A stretch of 64,000 nt of DNA from Arthrobacter sp. 9V (GCF_902506065.1 NZ_LR732912.1:790387-854386), one strand, 5' to 3'; counted from the first letter of the stretch, positions 16,086 through 24,120 are shown. The notes: generated from the letters alone by a model not told the origin. A program made the numbers and translations.

Positions 16086-18185
16086 TCACAGCCCGACGCC
16101 GTCCACCAGGGCGTGGATCTCCGCTTCGCCCATGGTTCCGTCGCTGATCCACACCGTGGTGGTCCGGGTGAGGGACTCGCCGGCCGCCAGCTCAACTGCT
16201 TTATCCCATGCCAGCGCAGAACCCACCGCAGGGTAGTCGCTGCACCGCACGAACCACGGGTCCGCCGACTCCTCAGGTGCGCCGAACACCAAAGTGGCAG
16301 GGCCGCCGTCGAACTCTCCGGTCCAAGCAAGCCACGGCGATACCGAGCCATGCACAGACGGCTCGCCCTCGGCTGTGGAGGAAAAGACGCGCGGCGAAGA
16401 ATTGACGGGGAGACGCCAGAAGAAACCGCCGTAACCGCTGCCCGCGGCACCATGCGAACCCGGGCTGCCCAAGGAAACATCCACGACGGCGGTGAGCCGG
16501 GTCTGGAGGTCGAGTCGCCAGGTGCGCTCATTCAGGAAAGTGCGGGCAAAGGTGCGTCGCTCTTTGAGGAGCAGGCTGCCATCGGCCCCGAACCAATCGA
16601 GGTGGAGCGTGGTGAGATCTTCGTCGCGGGAGACATCCGTGATCTCGATCCTTCCGTGATCCTTCAGATCCACGTACTTTCCCGCCGTTCTGCGGTAGCT
16701 GCGGCCACCCCAGAAATTACTTCCATTGACGTCCTGCAGCGCGAATCCAGCACCCAGGTGCCACGCGTGGTCCGAGGGCAGGTGGTCAGTTACCACTACC
16801 CCGGCCGCCGTGGTTACCGGGTGCAAGTAGGGGCGTGGGGAGAGATCCGGCTGGAGGGTGCTTCCGGAACGGAGGACTGCGATGGCGTTGCCGTTGGCGG
16901 CCTCACCGGCCCTGGCCTCACCGGCGGTGGCCTCACCGGCTTCGGGAGAAAAGAGGGCTTGAGTGCCCTCGGGGACCGGGCGTGCCCAAGCCAGTCCCAG
17001 CTCTGAGAAGGTGGCGTGGGCGCGGGTGGCTCGTTCCAGGATGTCCTCGATGTTGGGGATTACTGCATGTGCCTGATCGCCGGCACCCACCCACTTCACG
17101 CATTTCGTGGGGATCAGAGCGGGTGCCGGGGCTGTTCGGATGGCTTCCAGGACACGCATGAATGCGCCGCTGTGATTGAGCGGGCTGAGCAGGGGAGTGC
17201 CGTCTGAGAGGTGCTCGAGGAGGTTCTCGATGAGGTCGTCGCGCCCGAATGTGTGAGTGGTTTCCCCTGCTTCGGTGCGGACGGTGACGCGATCCTCTGT
17301 GTAATGGAAAACTGCTGTGCCTTCAGTGCCGTGCAGTGTGACGTATGGTTCCACCGGCTCGGTGGCGCAGAGCGTGAGGGCGCACGTGATGGGTAGGCCG
17401 TTTGTGGTGCGCAGACGGATCACTGAGGTGTCATCCGCTTCGATGTCGTTTACGCGGTAGAGGTCCGTTTCCACGGAGGCGAGGTCCTCTGCAGTGCGTG
17501 CTCCGGCGATCCGTAGTGCTGTGGCGATCGCATGCGCCAGCGGGTTGGTGGCAACGCCGTCCACCACATCCACGCCGTCGAGGCTGCGCTTACCTGCCCA
17601 GCGGGACCGCTTGTAGTAGGCACGATCCCGTACCCAGCGGCCCGTAGCGGAAATTCCCTTCAAAGTGCCGATGCCTGGCAATTCGCCCGAGCCCTCCCCG
17701 TTTGCCAGCCTTTCCAAGGCCGCCAGCGCATGGGAACCCAGACTCTGGAAACCGATCTGGACACTCCGGCCGGCCTCGGCTGCAGCTTCCTGGAGGCGAA
17801 GGAAATCGCTCATTGAGGCCACGGGAGGTTTCTCCAGGTAGAGATCCGCCTCGGAAGCGAGCACGGACAGGGCCAACGGTGCGTGTGTCTGAATGGGAGT
17901 TGCCACAATGATGATGTCCGGTCGGTGATTCCCGGCCAGAAGCCCGTCCAGGTTTGCGTGGACAGCGGTGCTTTCCGGCAGGGCTCCGGGGGCCGGCGGA
18001 TTGGGGTCAGCCACCGCTACGAGGTTTACTTTGCCTTGACCGATGAGGCGCTCAAGGTTGCGCAAGTGGTGCGTGCCGAAGCCGTGAACACCCACCAGGG
18101 CGATCCTGGCAGGCCCAGTGTTGGATGCGCCTGCGGCCCTAAGGCGTATTGGACTCTGGGCGGACTCGGTGGAAGCGGTGTCCAT
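16086..18185 (-). CDS. Gfo/Idh/MocA oxidoreductase fused to DUF6807 domain, paralog 2
   Basis: This 699-residue fusion has the same domain order as the 1302-3404 protein: Rossmann fold (IALVGVHGFGTHHLRNL), EKPPVAS motif, Gfo C-terminal domain to about 385, then DUF6807 with SPRPYLHPV, DHAWHLGAG and GSGYGGFFWRLP. Between the domains is an Ala/Gly/Glu tandem repeat (EAGEATAGEARAGEA) absent from paralog 1. The ATG at 18185 has AGGAGAGCC upstream; a longer frame from 18281 would overlap operator 6 and is rejected. It is divergent from the CE7 esterase gene and shares its operator, so the two probably act in one pathway. Confidence 0.85.
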   Translation of the reverse strand: MDTASTESAQSPIRLRAAGASNTGPARIALVGVHGFGTHHLRNLERLIGQGKVNLVAVADPNPPAPGALPESTAVHANLDGLLAGNHRPDIIIVATPIQTHAPLALSVLASEADLYLEKPPVASMSDFLRLQEAAAEAGRSVQIGFQSLGSHALAALERLANGEGSGELPGIGTLKGISATGRWVRDRAYYKRSRWAGKRSLDGVDVVDGVATNPLAHAIATALRIAGARTAEDLASVETDLYRVNDIEADDTSVIRLRTTNGLPITCALTLCATEPVEPYVTLHGTEGTAVFHYTEDRVTVRTEAGETTHTFGRDDLIENLLEHLSDGTPLLSPLNHSGAFMRVLEAIRTAPAPALIPTKCVKWVGAGDQAHAVIPNIEDILERATRAHATFSELGLAWARPVPEGTQALFSPEAGEATAGEARAGEAANGNAIAVLRSGSTLQPDLSPRPYLHPVTTAAGVVVTDHLPSDHAWHLGAGFALQDVNGSNFWGGRSYRRTAGKYVDLKDHGRIEITDVSRDEDLTTLHLDWFGADGSLLLKERRTFARTFLNERTWRLDLQTRLTAVVDVSLGSPGSHGAAGSGYGGFFWRLPVNSSPRVFSSTAEGEPSVHGSVSPWLAWTGEFDGGPATLVFGAPEESADPWFVRCSDYPAVGSALAWDKAVELAAGESLTRTTTVWISDGTMGEAEIHALVDGVGL

Positions 18186-18277
18186 GGCTCTCCTAAAGGT
18201 GGCGCGGCGACGATGGCGCGCGACGGCGTCGTCAAGGTATTCACAAAACTGTTCGGGCGGGTTTAGGCTACACCTCA

Positions 18278-18291
18278 GCAAGCGCTTTCCC
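18278..18291. promoter_or_regulatory. LacI-type operator 6
   Basis: GCAAGCGCTTTCCC, with the palindromic core AAGCGCTT, lies in the divergent region between Gfo-DUF6807 paralog 2 and the CE7 esterase. Confidence 0.7.
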
Positions 18292-18451
18292 GCGTTCGAC
18301 TGTTCTTAGTTTAGCCACACCCCCGCCAAAATGTAACGATTCAATACGAGCGCCAAGAGGTTAACGATGACGTAGGATGTCCTCGGCTAGACCCTTGGTG
18401 ATAGCCGCTCACCCGAACCAGCCACTCAGCCCACCTGAACCGGAATGGACC

Positions 18452-19471
18452 ATGCCCCTCTTTGACCTTCCCCTTGACCAGCTCCGCAACTACTCCTCCA
18501 CAGCCTTAGCACCTGCCGACTTCGACGAGTTCTGGGAAAACACCATTGCAGAGGCCCGTGCGCTTCCGCTCAATGCCGTATTTGAGCCAGTCGATAACTA
18601 CCTCAGCGTGATCAACACCTTCGACGTCGCGTTCTCCGGGTTCGGGGGAGACCGCATCAAGGGCTGGCTGCATCTCCCCGCACAACTCCACCCTGGGGAA
18701 CAGCTTCCAGTGGTGGTGGAGTACATCGGCTACTCCGGTGGACGTGGCCTGGTCAACCAGAACACCCGTTGGGCCCAGGCGGGCTACGCGCACTTCATCA
18801 TGGATACGCGAGGGCAAGGCTACGGCGGGGTTTCCGGGGACACTCCGGATCCGCACCCCTCGGCCGGCGGCATCAACTATGCGGGCCTCATGACCCGGGG
18901 TGCCGATCACCAGGACAACTACTACTTCCGCCGGGTCTACGTGGATGCGTTCCGTGCGGTGGAAGCGGCGCAGAGCCATCCCGCCGTCGACCCCTCAAGA
19001 GTGGTGCTCACAGGCGTGAGTCAGGGCGGTGGCATCACCGTTGCTGCTGCCGGGCTGACGGCCGGAAGGCTCGACGGCGTTATCGCCGCGCTGCCCGACG
19101 TCCCGTTCCTGCAGGACTTCCCCCGTGCGATCGACATCACCCCTCGCGGCCCGTACCCGGAAATCGCGTCCTTCCTTGGTCGGCACCGCGAGAAATATGA
19201 GCCCATACTGGCAGTCCTGAACTACTTCGACGGCGTTCACCTGGGCCGCGCCGCCACCGTTCCCGCCTTGTTCTCCGCCGCGCAAATGGACGATATTTGC
19301 CCTCCATCAACGGTTTTCGCGAGCTTCAACAACTACGGCACCGGCTCCAGTGGTCAGGGCGGCGCGCCTGAAAAGGACATCGACGTCTACCGCTTCAACA
19401 ACCACGAAGGCGGCCAGGAGCACCACTGGATCAAGCAATTGCAGTTCCTCCGCAAGGTGCTGTCCTCATAG
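18452..19471 (+). CDS. CE7 acetyl xylan esterase / cephalosporin-C deacetylase
   Basis: This 339-residue CE7 esterase has the three family signatures: RGQ (TRGQGYGGVSGD, about 125), GxSQGG (TGVSQGGG, about 190) and HE near the C-terminus (FNNHEGGQ). These supply the oxyanion loop, the nucleophile Ser and the catalytic His. The start MPLFDLPLDQL matches the typical N-terminus of the family; an in-frame start at 18377 would add 25 unlike residues. There is no signal peptide, so it should deacetylate short imported sugars in the cytosol. Confidence 0.9.
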   Translation: MPLFDLPLDQLRNYSSTALAPADFDEFWENTIAEARALPLNAVFEPVDNYLSVINTFDVAFSGFGGDRIKGWLHLPAQLHPGEQLPVVVEYIGYSGGRGLVNQNTRWAQAGYAHFIMDTRGQGYGGVSGDTPDPHPSAGGINYAGLMTRGADHQDNYYFRRVYVDAFRAVEAAQSHPAVDPSRVVLTGVSQGGGITVAAAGLTAGRLDGVIAALPDVPFLQDFPRAIDITPRGPYPEIASFLGRHREKYEPILAVLNYFDGVHLGRAATVPALFSAAQMDDICPPSTVFASFNNYGTGSSGQGGAPEKDIDVYRFNNHEGGQEHHWIKQLQFLRKVLSS

Positions 19472-19481
19472 TGGACACAAT

Positions 19482-19511
19482 TTGCCGCCTGTGACCGGTC
19501 GTGATTAGGGT
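19482..19511 (+). promoter_or_regulatory. Promoter of the DAHP synthase leader
   Basis: TTGCCG (-35) and TAGGGT (-10, 19506-19511) are separated by 18 bp. The leader ATG comes exactly six bases after the -10, which predicts a leaderless transcript. Confidence 0.55.
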
Positions 19512-19517
19512 GTGGCT

Positions 19518-19577
19518 ATGACAAACCGTTGGTATGCGTATTTTTCGTTGGCTCTGGAGGGGCCCGCGTCTAACTGA
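19518..19577 (+). CDS. Aromatic leader peptide of the DAHP synthase gene
   Basis: A 19-codon ORF has the aromatic cluster Trp-Tyr-Ala-Tyr-Phe at codons 5-9 (19530-19544), then Ser and Leu. It lies 115 bp upstream of a class I DAHP synthase gene, whose family is feedback-controlled by aromatic amino acids. Low charged tRNA-Trp, -Tyr or -Phe would stall the ribosome at these codons. Aromatic leader peptides are known for trp operons and, in Corynebacterium glutamicum, for a DAHP synthase gene. Here the leader is read from the sequence and not proven. Confidence 0.75.
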   Translation: MTNRWYAYFSLALEGPASN

Positions 19578-19630
19578 CACGCATCCAACTTTCCTTCAGA
19601 GCCAACAGGGCAGAGATCATTCTCTGCCCT
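19547..19630 (+). promoter_or_regulatory. Candidate attenuator with alternative hairpins
   Basis: Region 1 (GTTGGCTCTG, 19547-19556, right after the aromatic codons) pairs perfectly with region 2 (CAGAGCCAAC, 19597-19606). Region 3 (AGGGCAGAGA, 19607-19616) pairs perfectly with region 4 (TCTCTGCCCT, 19621-19630). CTCTG and CAGAG each occur twice, so region 2 can instead pair with region 4. No T run follows region 4, so the output may be Rho-dependent or translational. Confidence 0.6.
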
Positions 19631-19692
19631 TCGCCATATCCGGCGGGTTCTGAAAAGGGGCCCGCTCCGCATCCCGGACAGGACCCAAGAAA

Positions 19693-20829
19693 ATGACCAG
19701 CATCTCCGCAGAACCCGCACCGCTCCAGTCGGCTGACGCGACTCAGCCCGCTACCTCCAACCTCCGGGTGGCCCGCTTCGAGCCGCTTCCGGCGCCCCAG
19801 GACCTCATCGCAGAGTTGCCGTTGGACGCCCGCTCAGCTGCCGTCGTCGACCGCGGCCGTGATCAAGTCCGCGCCATCATGGACGGCGTGGATGACCGCC
19901 TCCTGGTGATCGTTGGGCCATGCTCCATCCACGATCCCAAAGCCGGCCTTGAATACGCCCGCCGCTTGGTCAGCCAGGCCGAGAAGCACAAGGAAGACCT
20001 GCTGATCGTCATGCGGACCTACTTCGAGAAGCCCCGCACCACCGTTGGCTGGAAGGGTCTCATCAACGATCCCCATCTGGACGGCAGCCACGACATCGCC
20101 GCAGGCCTGCGCGCCGCCCGCGGTTTCCTGAAGCAGGTCACCGCGTTGGGTCTGCCCACAGCCACGGAATTCCTGGAACCCATCAGCCCGCAATACATGG
20201 CAGACCTTGTTTCCTGGGGTGCCATTGGTGCCCGCACCACGGAAAGCCAGATCCACCGCCAGCTCGCGTCCGGACTGTCCATGCCCATCGGCTTCAAGAA
20301 CGGCACCGACGGTGATCTGCAAGTAGCCATCGACGCTTGCGGCGCCTCCGCTGCCGAGCAAGCCTTCCTGGGAATCGACGACGACGGCCGCGCGGCTTTG
20401 GTGGCTACGTCCGGCAACCCGGATACCCACGTGATCCTGCGCGGCGGACGCAAGGGACCCAACTACTCTGCCGATGACGTTGCAGCTGCTTCGGCCAAGC
20501 TTGCTGCCAAGGGACTGAACCCGCGGCTCATTGTGGATGCGAGCCACGCCAACAGCGGCAAGAGCCACCACCGTCAGGCTGAGGTTGCTCTGGAAATCGG
20601 TGCTCAGCTCGAAGCTGGTGCTTCCTCGCCCGTGGCCGGTGTGATGCTGGAGAGTTTCCTTGTTGGCGGGGCGCAGAACCTGGATGTAGCTAAGCAGCTT
20701 GCGGGGGAGCAGGAGCTCGTTTACGGCCAGAGTGTTACGGATGCCTGCATGGAGTGGGATGTTACGGCGTCGGTATTGGAACAGCTCGCGGCATCGGCGC
20801 GGAAGCGTCGGGCAGTGGTCGCGGCGTAG
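19693..20829 (+). CDS. 3-deoxy-7-phosphoheptulonate (DAHP) synthase, class I
   Basis: This 378-residue enzyme condenses phosphoenolpyruvate and erythrose 4-phosphate in the first step of the shikimate pathway. Class I (AroF/G/H) motifs are VIVGPCSIHD, RTYFEKPRTTVGWKG, TSGNPDTHVILRGG and DASHANSGKSHHRQ, which hold the metal and substrate ligands. The ATG follows AGGACCCAAGAAA. The upstream aromatic leader and hairpins suggest control by aromatic amino acid supply. It is class I, unlike the class II enzyme of mycobacteria and streptomycetes. Confidence 0.93.
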   Translation: MTSISAEPAPLQSADATQPATSNLRVARFEPLPAPQDLIAELPLDARSAAVVDRGRDQVRAIMDGVDDRLLVIVGPCSIHDPKAGLEYARRLVSQAEKHKEDLLIVMRTYFEKPRTTVGWKGLINDPHLDGSHDIAAGLRAARGFLKQVTALGLPTATEFLEPISPQYMADLVSWGAIGARTTESQIHRQLASGLSMPIGFKNGTDGDLQVAIDACGASAAEQAFLGIDDDGRAALVATSGNPDTHVILRGGRKGPNYSADDVAAASAKLAAKGLNPRLIVDASHANSGKSHHRQAEVALEIGAQLEAGASSPVAGVMLESFLVGGAQNLDVAKQLAGEQELVYGQSVTDACMEWDVTASVLEQLAASARKRRAVVAA

Positions 20830-20850
20830 GGGTTGCGGCGTAGGGTGTGC

Positions 20851-20922
20851 GCCCGTTTCGGGGGTTCCCTGCTGGAGATGCCGTGCGCGCGGCATTGCTG
20901 GCAGGGAACCTACTAAATGGGC
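20851..20922. repeat. Nested palindrome after the DAHP synthase gene
   Basis: Stacked arms GCCCGTTT/AAATGGGC (outer), GGTTCCCTGC/GCAGGGAACC (20863-20872 with 20901-20910) and ATGCCG/CGGCAT (inner) form one long hairpin. The right end (CCTACT..TGGGC) resembles family A, so it may be a diverged member or simply a terminator. The rest of the 20830-21060 gap shows nothing clear. Confidence 0.5.
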
Positions 20923-21060
20923 AGATCCGGGCCCGCGGGCTCTTTCACATTGGCCCCATCAGCCTCTAGAGTATCTAGCACATGGTTGTTTGATGGCTCA
21001 GCATCGGCACACCGTTCCACTGGGGGTGTCCTACTGTCTGAGAGCAAAGGAATATGGGAA

Positions 21061-21273
21061 ATGTCCGCGGAGACTAACTTCTCGAATGCGCGTTTCATGA
21101 CGGTGGCCGAAGTGGCCGACGTCTTGCGTGTTTCCAAAATGACCGTGTATCGCCTGGTCCACTCAGGGGAAATGCCCGCCGTGAGGTTCGGCCGTTCCTT
21201 CCGGGTCCCTGAAGAGGCTGTTGCCCAGTACCTCAAAGGTGCCGTGGTGGACGGTCAATCCGAGACCGCCTGA
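21061..21273 (+). CDS. Small MerR/excisionase-type helix-turn-helix protein
   Basis: This 70-residue protein is essentially one HTH_17 domain: MTVAEVADVLRVSKMTVYRL (helix-turn-helix), then a wing (AVRFGRSFRVPEEAV). Such small proteins next to the bS22 gene are widespread in actinobacteria, which suggests a conserved core role rather than a phage origin. The ATG at 21061 has GGAA and GGGAA upstream. Target genes are unknown. Confidence 0.8.
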   Translation: MSAETNFSNARFMTVAEVADVLRVSKMTVYRLVHSGEMPAVRFGRSFRVPEEAVAQYLKGAVVDGQSETA

Positions 21274-21437
21274 GACCTGCCGGGGTCCGTCCTCCGGACC
21301 GTGGTCATGGGGTGCCCCTTTGAAGCGGTACTCTGTTAAGGAACGTTTTACGTCAATGTAAGAATCTGTCAGTTGTACTGTCTGCTTCCGCGGATCGGTT
21401 CCAACAGACAGGAACTTCTAGTTTGTAAGGAACTTTC

Positions 21438-21536
21438 GTGGGTTCAGTTATTAAGAAGCGCCGCAAGCGTATGGCCAAGAAGAAGCACCGCAAGCTGCTT
21501 CGCAAGACTCGCCACCAGCGCCGCAATAAGAAGTAA
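21438..21536 (+). CDS. 30S ribosomal protein bS22 (AURKAIP1/COX24-type)
   Basis: A 32-residue, extremely basic protein starts at GTG 21438 (GTAAGGAAC upstream) and ends KTRHQRRNKK. The sequence GSVIKKRRKRMAKKKHRK is the hallmark of actinobacterial bS22, a small subunit protein seen in mycobacterial ribosome structures. The HTH gene upstream and the terminator directly downstream fit the usual arrangement. Confidence 0.9.
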   Translation: MGSVIKKRRKRMAKKKHRKLLRKTRHQRRNKK

Positions 21537-21555
21537 AGATACTTCATCAAGCGTG

Positions 21556-21590
21556 AATGCCCGTTGCCTCTCGAGGTGGCGGGCATTTTT
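21556..21590 (+). terminator. Intrinsic terminator of the bS22 gene
   Basis: The stem AATGCCCG/CGGGCATT (21556-21563 with 21580-21587), with inner CCTC/GAGG, is followed directly by TTTTT. Confidence 0.85.
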
Positions 21591-21600
21591 GCACCCATCC

Positions 21601-21720
21601 CTCGCTCATGTCCCTCGGGTTTGGGTTGCACGCTCGCTCACATCCCGCGTGGTTGGGCTGCACGCTCGCTCACGTCCCTCGGGTATGGGCTGCACGCTCG
21701 CTCACATCCCTCGGGTAAAG
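21601..21720. repeat. 32-bp tandem repeat array, left arm
   Basis: Three complete and one partial 32-bp units (starts 21601, 21633, 21665, 21697) each begin CTCGCTCA and contain TCCCTCGGGT. The reverse complement core CCGAGGGATGTGAG matches the array at 22729-22811. The last unit supplies the Met codon and TGA stop of the DUF559 gene. Confidence 0.85.
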
Positions 21721-22697
21721 CCCGAACGGACCGCGGGATCTACCCAAGCTGATCGCAGAGCGCTCTTTATCCTTTTTGTGGCTGACGAAAAGTTGTCCGT
21801 CAGGTCATCCTTTCCAAATTTGAGGACTGTCCAACCTGCCGCTTCAAAGGCTTTGTCGCGTCGCCGATCACTGAATATCTGGTCCTGCTCAAGGTGATGG
21901 CCGCCGTCGTACTGTATTGCAACTCGCCGATCACGGAAGCCCAGGTCGGCAGTTGGGGAGAACGGATCGTTCAGTCGGAGCTGCACCTGCAGTTCGGGTT
22001 CGGGAATGCCTGCGTCCAGCATCGCCAGGCGGAGCAAGGACTCGGGGGCGGAATCGGCGCCCACGCGCATAAGGTCCAATGCTTCTCTTGCCCGAACAAC
22101 GCCTTGCAGATTTTTGTGTCTATCCACCAGCTTGCGGAGAGCTTCAACTGTAGTGAAGGGTGTCCCGCGTTCTTCGAATTCCGGTCTGGGGGTTCGAATG
22201 AGTTCGTCGCCCATGCAGACGAGGTGCGGGACCGGAAGACGTCGCGCGAGATCCAACCAGGTCCTCGATCTAGTGCTCATTCTGATGCCTTTGACGTATT
22301 CGATCTCATCCTCGGCGGCTATTACCGTGTGTCCGATGACTCCTTTGCGTCGAACTCCGGGGAATTGCCTCGGCTTGCTGAGGTGCAATTCGTTGGAATC
22401 TGCCAACCAGGGTGGAAGGCATAAGCCATGGAGCCTCGCAGCAGTCACATGCGAGATCCAGGCGCCCGGAGTTACAGCTGACAGCGATCTTGCGGCCGCC
22501 GACAACTCGAAATCCCAATCGGACGGTCGGTAGACGCCTCGGCTAACCCCGTGGATTTTGACGCGGTTCCATAGGAGCGACTGCTTCATCCCCGCGGCCT
22601 CGGCTTCGTCGAGAGTGAAGGGTGCAGTCGTTAGTCGGGGAGGAAGTGGGGCGGAATTCTGCATAACGGCATTCTTGCCCAGAAACGTTCGCGGCAT
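21702..22697 (-). CDS. AbiEi-like / DUF559 (Vsr-like nuclease) protein
   Basis: This 331-residue protein has an N-terminal half like the AbiEi antitoxin group (HGVSRGVYR, WISHVTAARLHGL). The C-terminal DUF559 domain is related to Vsr endonucleases (TADLGFRDRRVAIQYDGGHH, then RRRDKAFEAAGWTVLKF). Members are common in Arthrobacter relatives and have no established function; nuclease or defence roles are inferred. The start is uncertain (22697 or ATG 22664; neither has a good ribosome binding site). Inverted 32-bp repeat arrays flank the gene and overlap its 3' end, and no cognate AbiEii toxin lies beside it. Confidence 0.75.
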   Translation of the reverse strand: MPRTFLGKNAVMQNSAPLPPRLTTAPFTLDEAEAAGMKQSLLWNRVKIHGVSRGVYRPSDWDFELSAAARSLSAVTPGAWISHVTAARLHGLCLPPWLADSNELHLSKPRQFPGVRRKGVIGHTVIAAEDEIEYVKGIRMSTRSRTWLDLARRLPVPHLVCMGDELIRTPRPEFEERGTPFTTVEALRKLVDRHKNLQGVVRAREALDLMRVGADSAPESLLRLAMLDAGIPEPELQVQLRLNDPFSPTADLGFRDRRVAIQYDGGHHLEQDQIFSDRRRDKAFEAAGWTVLKFGKDDLTDNFSSATKRIKSALRSAWVDPAVRSGFTRGM

Positions 22698-22728
22698 CGA
22701 AAGTTATCCACAGGCCCCAAGAGGTCCC

Positions 22729-22811
22729 CGAGGGATGTGAGTGAGGGACGGGTTGAAGCCCGAGGGATGTGAGTGAGGGACGGGTTGAAGCCCGAGGGAT
22801 GTGAGTGAGCG
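22729..22811. repeat. 32-bp tandem repeat array, right arm
   Basis: Two complete 32-bp units (22729, 22761) and a partial third (22793-22811) share the core CCGAGGGATGTGAGTGAG. They are inverted relative to the 21601-21720 array and end at the stop codon of the HAD gene. A lone core-like sequence GGGATGTGAGCGGGCG occurs near 23740. Confidence 0.85.
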
Positions 22812-23675
22812 TTAGATGCGGGGGCCGCGGAACTTTGAGAAGCCGCGCCATAGGCCATAGACGGCTCCGCCAACGGTAGCGGCCTTGAGCCCGAGTGTTG
22901 CGGCCCGGCGTCCGGAACGGAAATCGTAAACGGGCCAGTTGTTCTCACGGGCATGGCGCCGCAACTTTGCATCCGGGTTGATGACCACAGGATGCCCCAC
23001 CATGGTGAGCAGAGGGATGTCGTTGGCGGAATCGCTGTAGGCCCAGCAATGGTCCAGATCCAGCCCTTCGCGGTCTGCCACGAGTTGGACAGCGATTGCC
23101 TTGGCAGGACCGTGAAGGATGTCGCCAACCAGCTTTCCGGTGTAAACGCCTTCGTCCACCTCACCCACAGTGCCCAAAGCGCCCGTAAGACCTAGCCGAG
23201 TGGAAATGACTGTGGCTACTTCGATGGGCGTGGCCGTCACGAGCCACACCTTCCGGCCGACCCGAAGGTGCTGCTCGGCAAGCGCCTTGGTTCCAGGCCA
23301 GATCCGTGACTCGATCATTTCGTCATAGACCTCTTCGCCCAGGGCCTTGATGTCGTCCACGGTGATGCCTGCAGCAAGTGTCAGCGCGGAGTCGCGTACC
23401 GAGTGGACATCTTCCATGTTCTCGCCGCGCATGACGAACTTGAACTGCTTCCAAGCGAATCCGGCTGCTTGGGAGAGAGTGAACGCTTTGCGTTCGTACA
23501 TTTTGCGAGCCACATGGAAGAGGCTTGCACCCTTCATCAACGTATTGTCGACGTCGAAGAAAGCCGCTTCGCCGGCGTACTTCCGGGCGATGTCCATCTT
23601 GGCCGCGCTCCTCTGCACGGCGTCCTGCTGCACCAAGGCATCTGCGACCACGGCGGCGTTCTTCTCCTCGGGCAT
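22812..23675 (-). CDS. HAD-IB family phosphatase (SerB-like)
   Basis: This 287-residue phosphatase has HAD motif I FFDVDNTLMKG (nucleophile Asp near residue 42), motif II in WLVTATP, and motifs III/IV in YSDSANDIPLL. A C-terminal hydrophobic stretch may associate with the membrane. The family includes phosphoserine phosphatases, but the substrate here is not known. The start follows TAGACT by six bases (23682-23687), so the mRNA is probably leaderless. It is divergent from the glutaredoxin-like gene, a pairing also seen in mycobacteria. Confidence 0.85.
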   Translation of the reverse strand: MPEEKNAAVVADALVQQDAVQRSAAKMDIARKYAGEAAFFDVDNTLMKGASLFHVARKMYERKAFTLSQAAGFAWKQFKFVMRGENMEDVHSVRDSALTLAAGITVDDIKALGEEVYDEMIESRIWPGTKALAEQHLRVGRKVWLVTATPIEVATVISTRLGLTGALGTVGEVDEGVYTGKLVGDILHGPAKAIAVQLVADREGLDLDHCWAYSDSANDIPLLTMVGHPVVINPDAKLRRHARENNWPVYDFRSGRRAATLGLKAATVGGAVYGLWRGFSKFRGPRI

Positions 23676-23777
23676 GCCTTGAGTCTAGTCAATCGCGGAG
23701 AGACGCGTTGAGGACGCACGGCGGAGCCACCGATGGGGGTGGGATGTGAGCGGGCGATGGGCCGGTAAGTTTGAGGC

Positions 23778-24032
23778 ATGGCTATTCCCGACGTCGTTCT
23801 CCTCACCAAAGCTGACTGCCACCTCTGCACGGAGGCGCGTGCCGCCGTCGAGCGCGTCACAAAAAGTCTCGGCGTCCAGTGGTCCGAGCAGACGATTGAC
23901 GGCGACCCCCAACTGCAGGAGCGGTTCGCTGAGGAGATCCCAGTGGTACTGGTGGACGGCATCCAACGCGATTTCTGGAAGATCGACGAGGAGCGGCTTA
24001 CCCGGACCTTGAAGAAAGTCCTGGAGGGCTGA
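23778..24032 (+). CDS. Glutaredoxin-like protein (DUF836 type)
   Basis: This 84-residue thioredoxin-fold protein has the redox motif CHLC (LLTKADCHLCTEAR) and the cis-Pro in EEIPVVLVDG. It probably acts in thiol-disulfide exchange in the cytosol. TAAGTT (23766-23771) stands six bases before the ATG, which predicts a leaderless transcript. Rex follows 88 bp downstream. Confidence 0.85.
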   Translation: MAIPDVVLLTKADCHLCTEARAAVERVTKSLGVQWSEQTIDGDPQLQERFAEEIPVVLVDGIQRDFWKIDEERLTRTLKKVLEG

Positions 24033-24120
24033 GGGTGGAATTACCCGCAAGTAACGGCTTTTGTTGAGCCCGGCCGAGGGTCATAGAGTGGAACAACAAA
24101 GCGACGCAATGGAGAATACC

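Noticed and set aside
21061..21273. Small HTH protein as a phage excisionase marking an integrated element
   Set aside because: No integrase or attachment site is nearby, and the HTH-bS22 gene pair is a common chromosomal arrangement in actinobacteria.
21601..22811. The 32-bp tandem repeats as a CRISPR array
   Set aside because: Units are directly adjacent without unique spacers and no cas gene is present.
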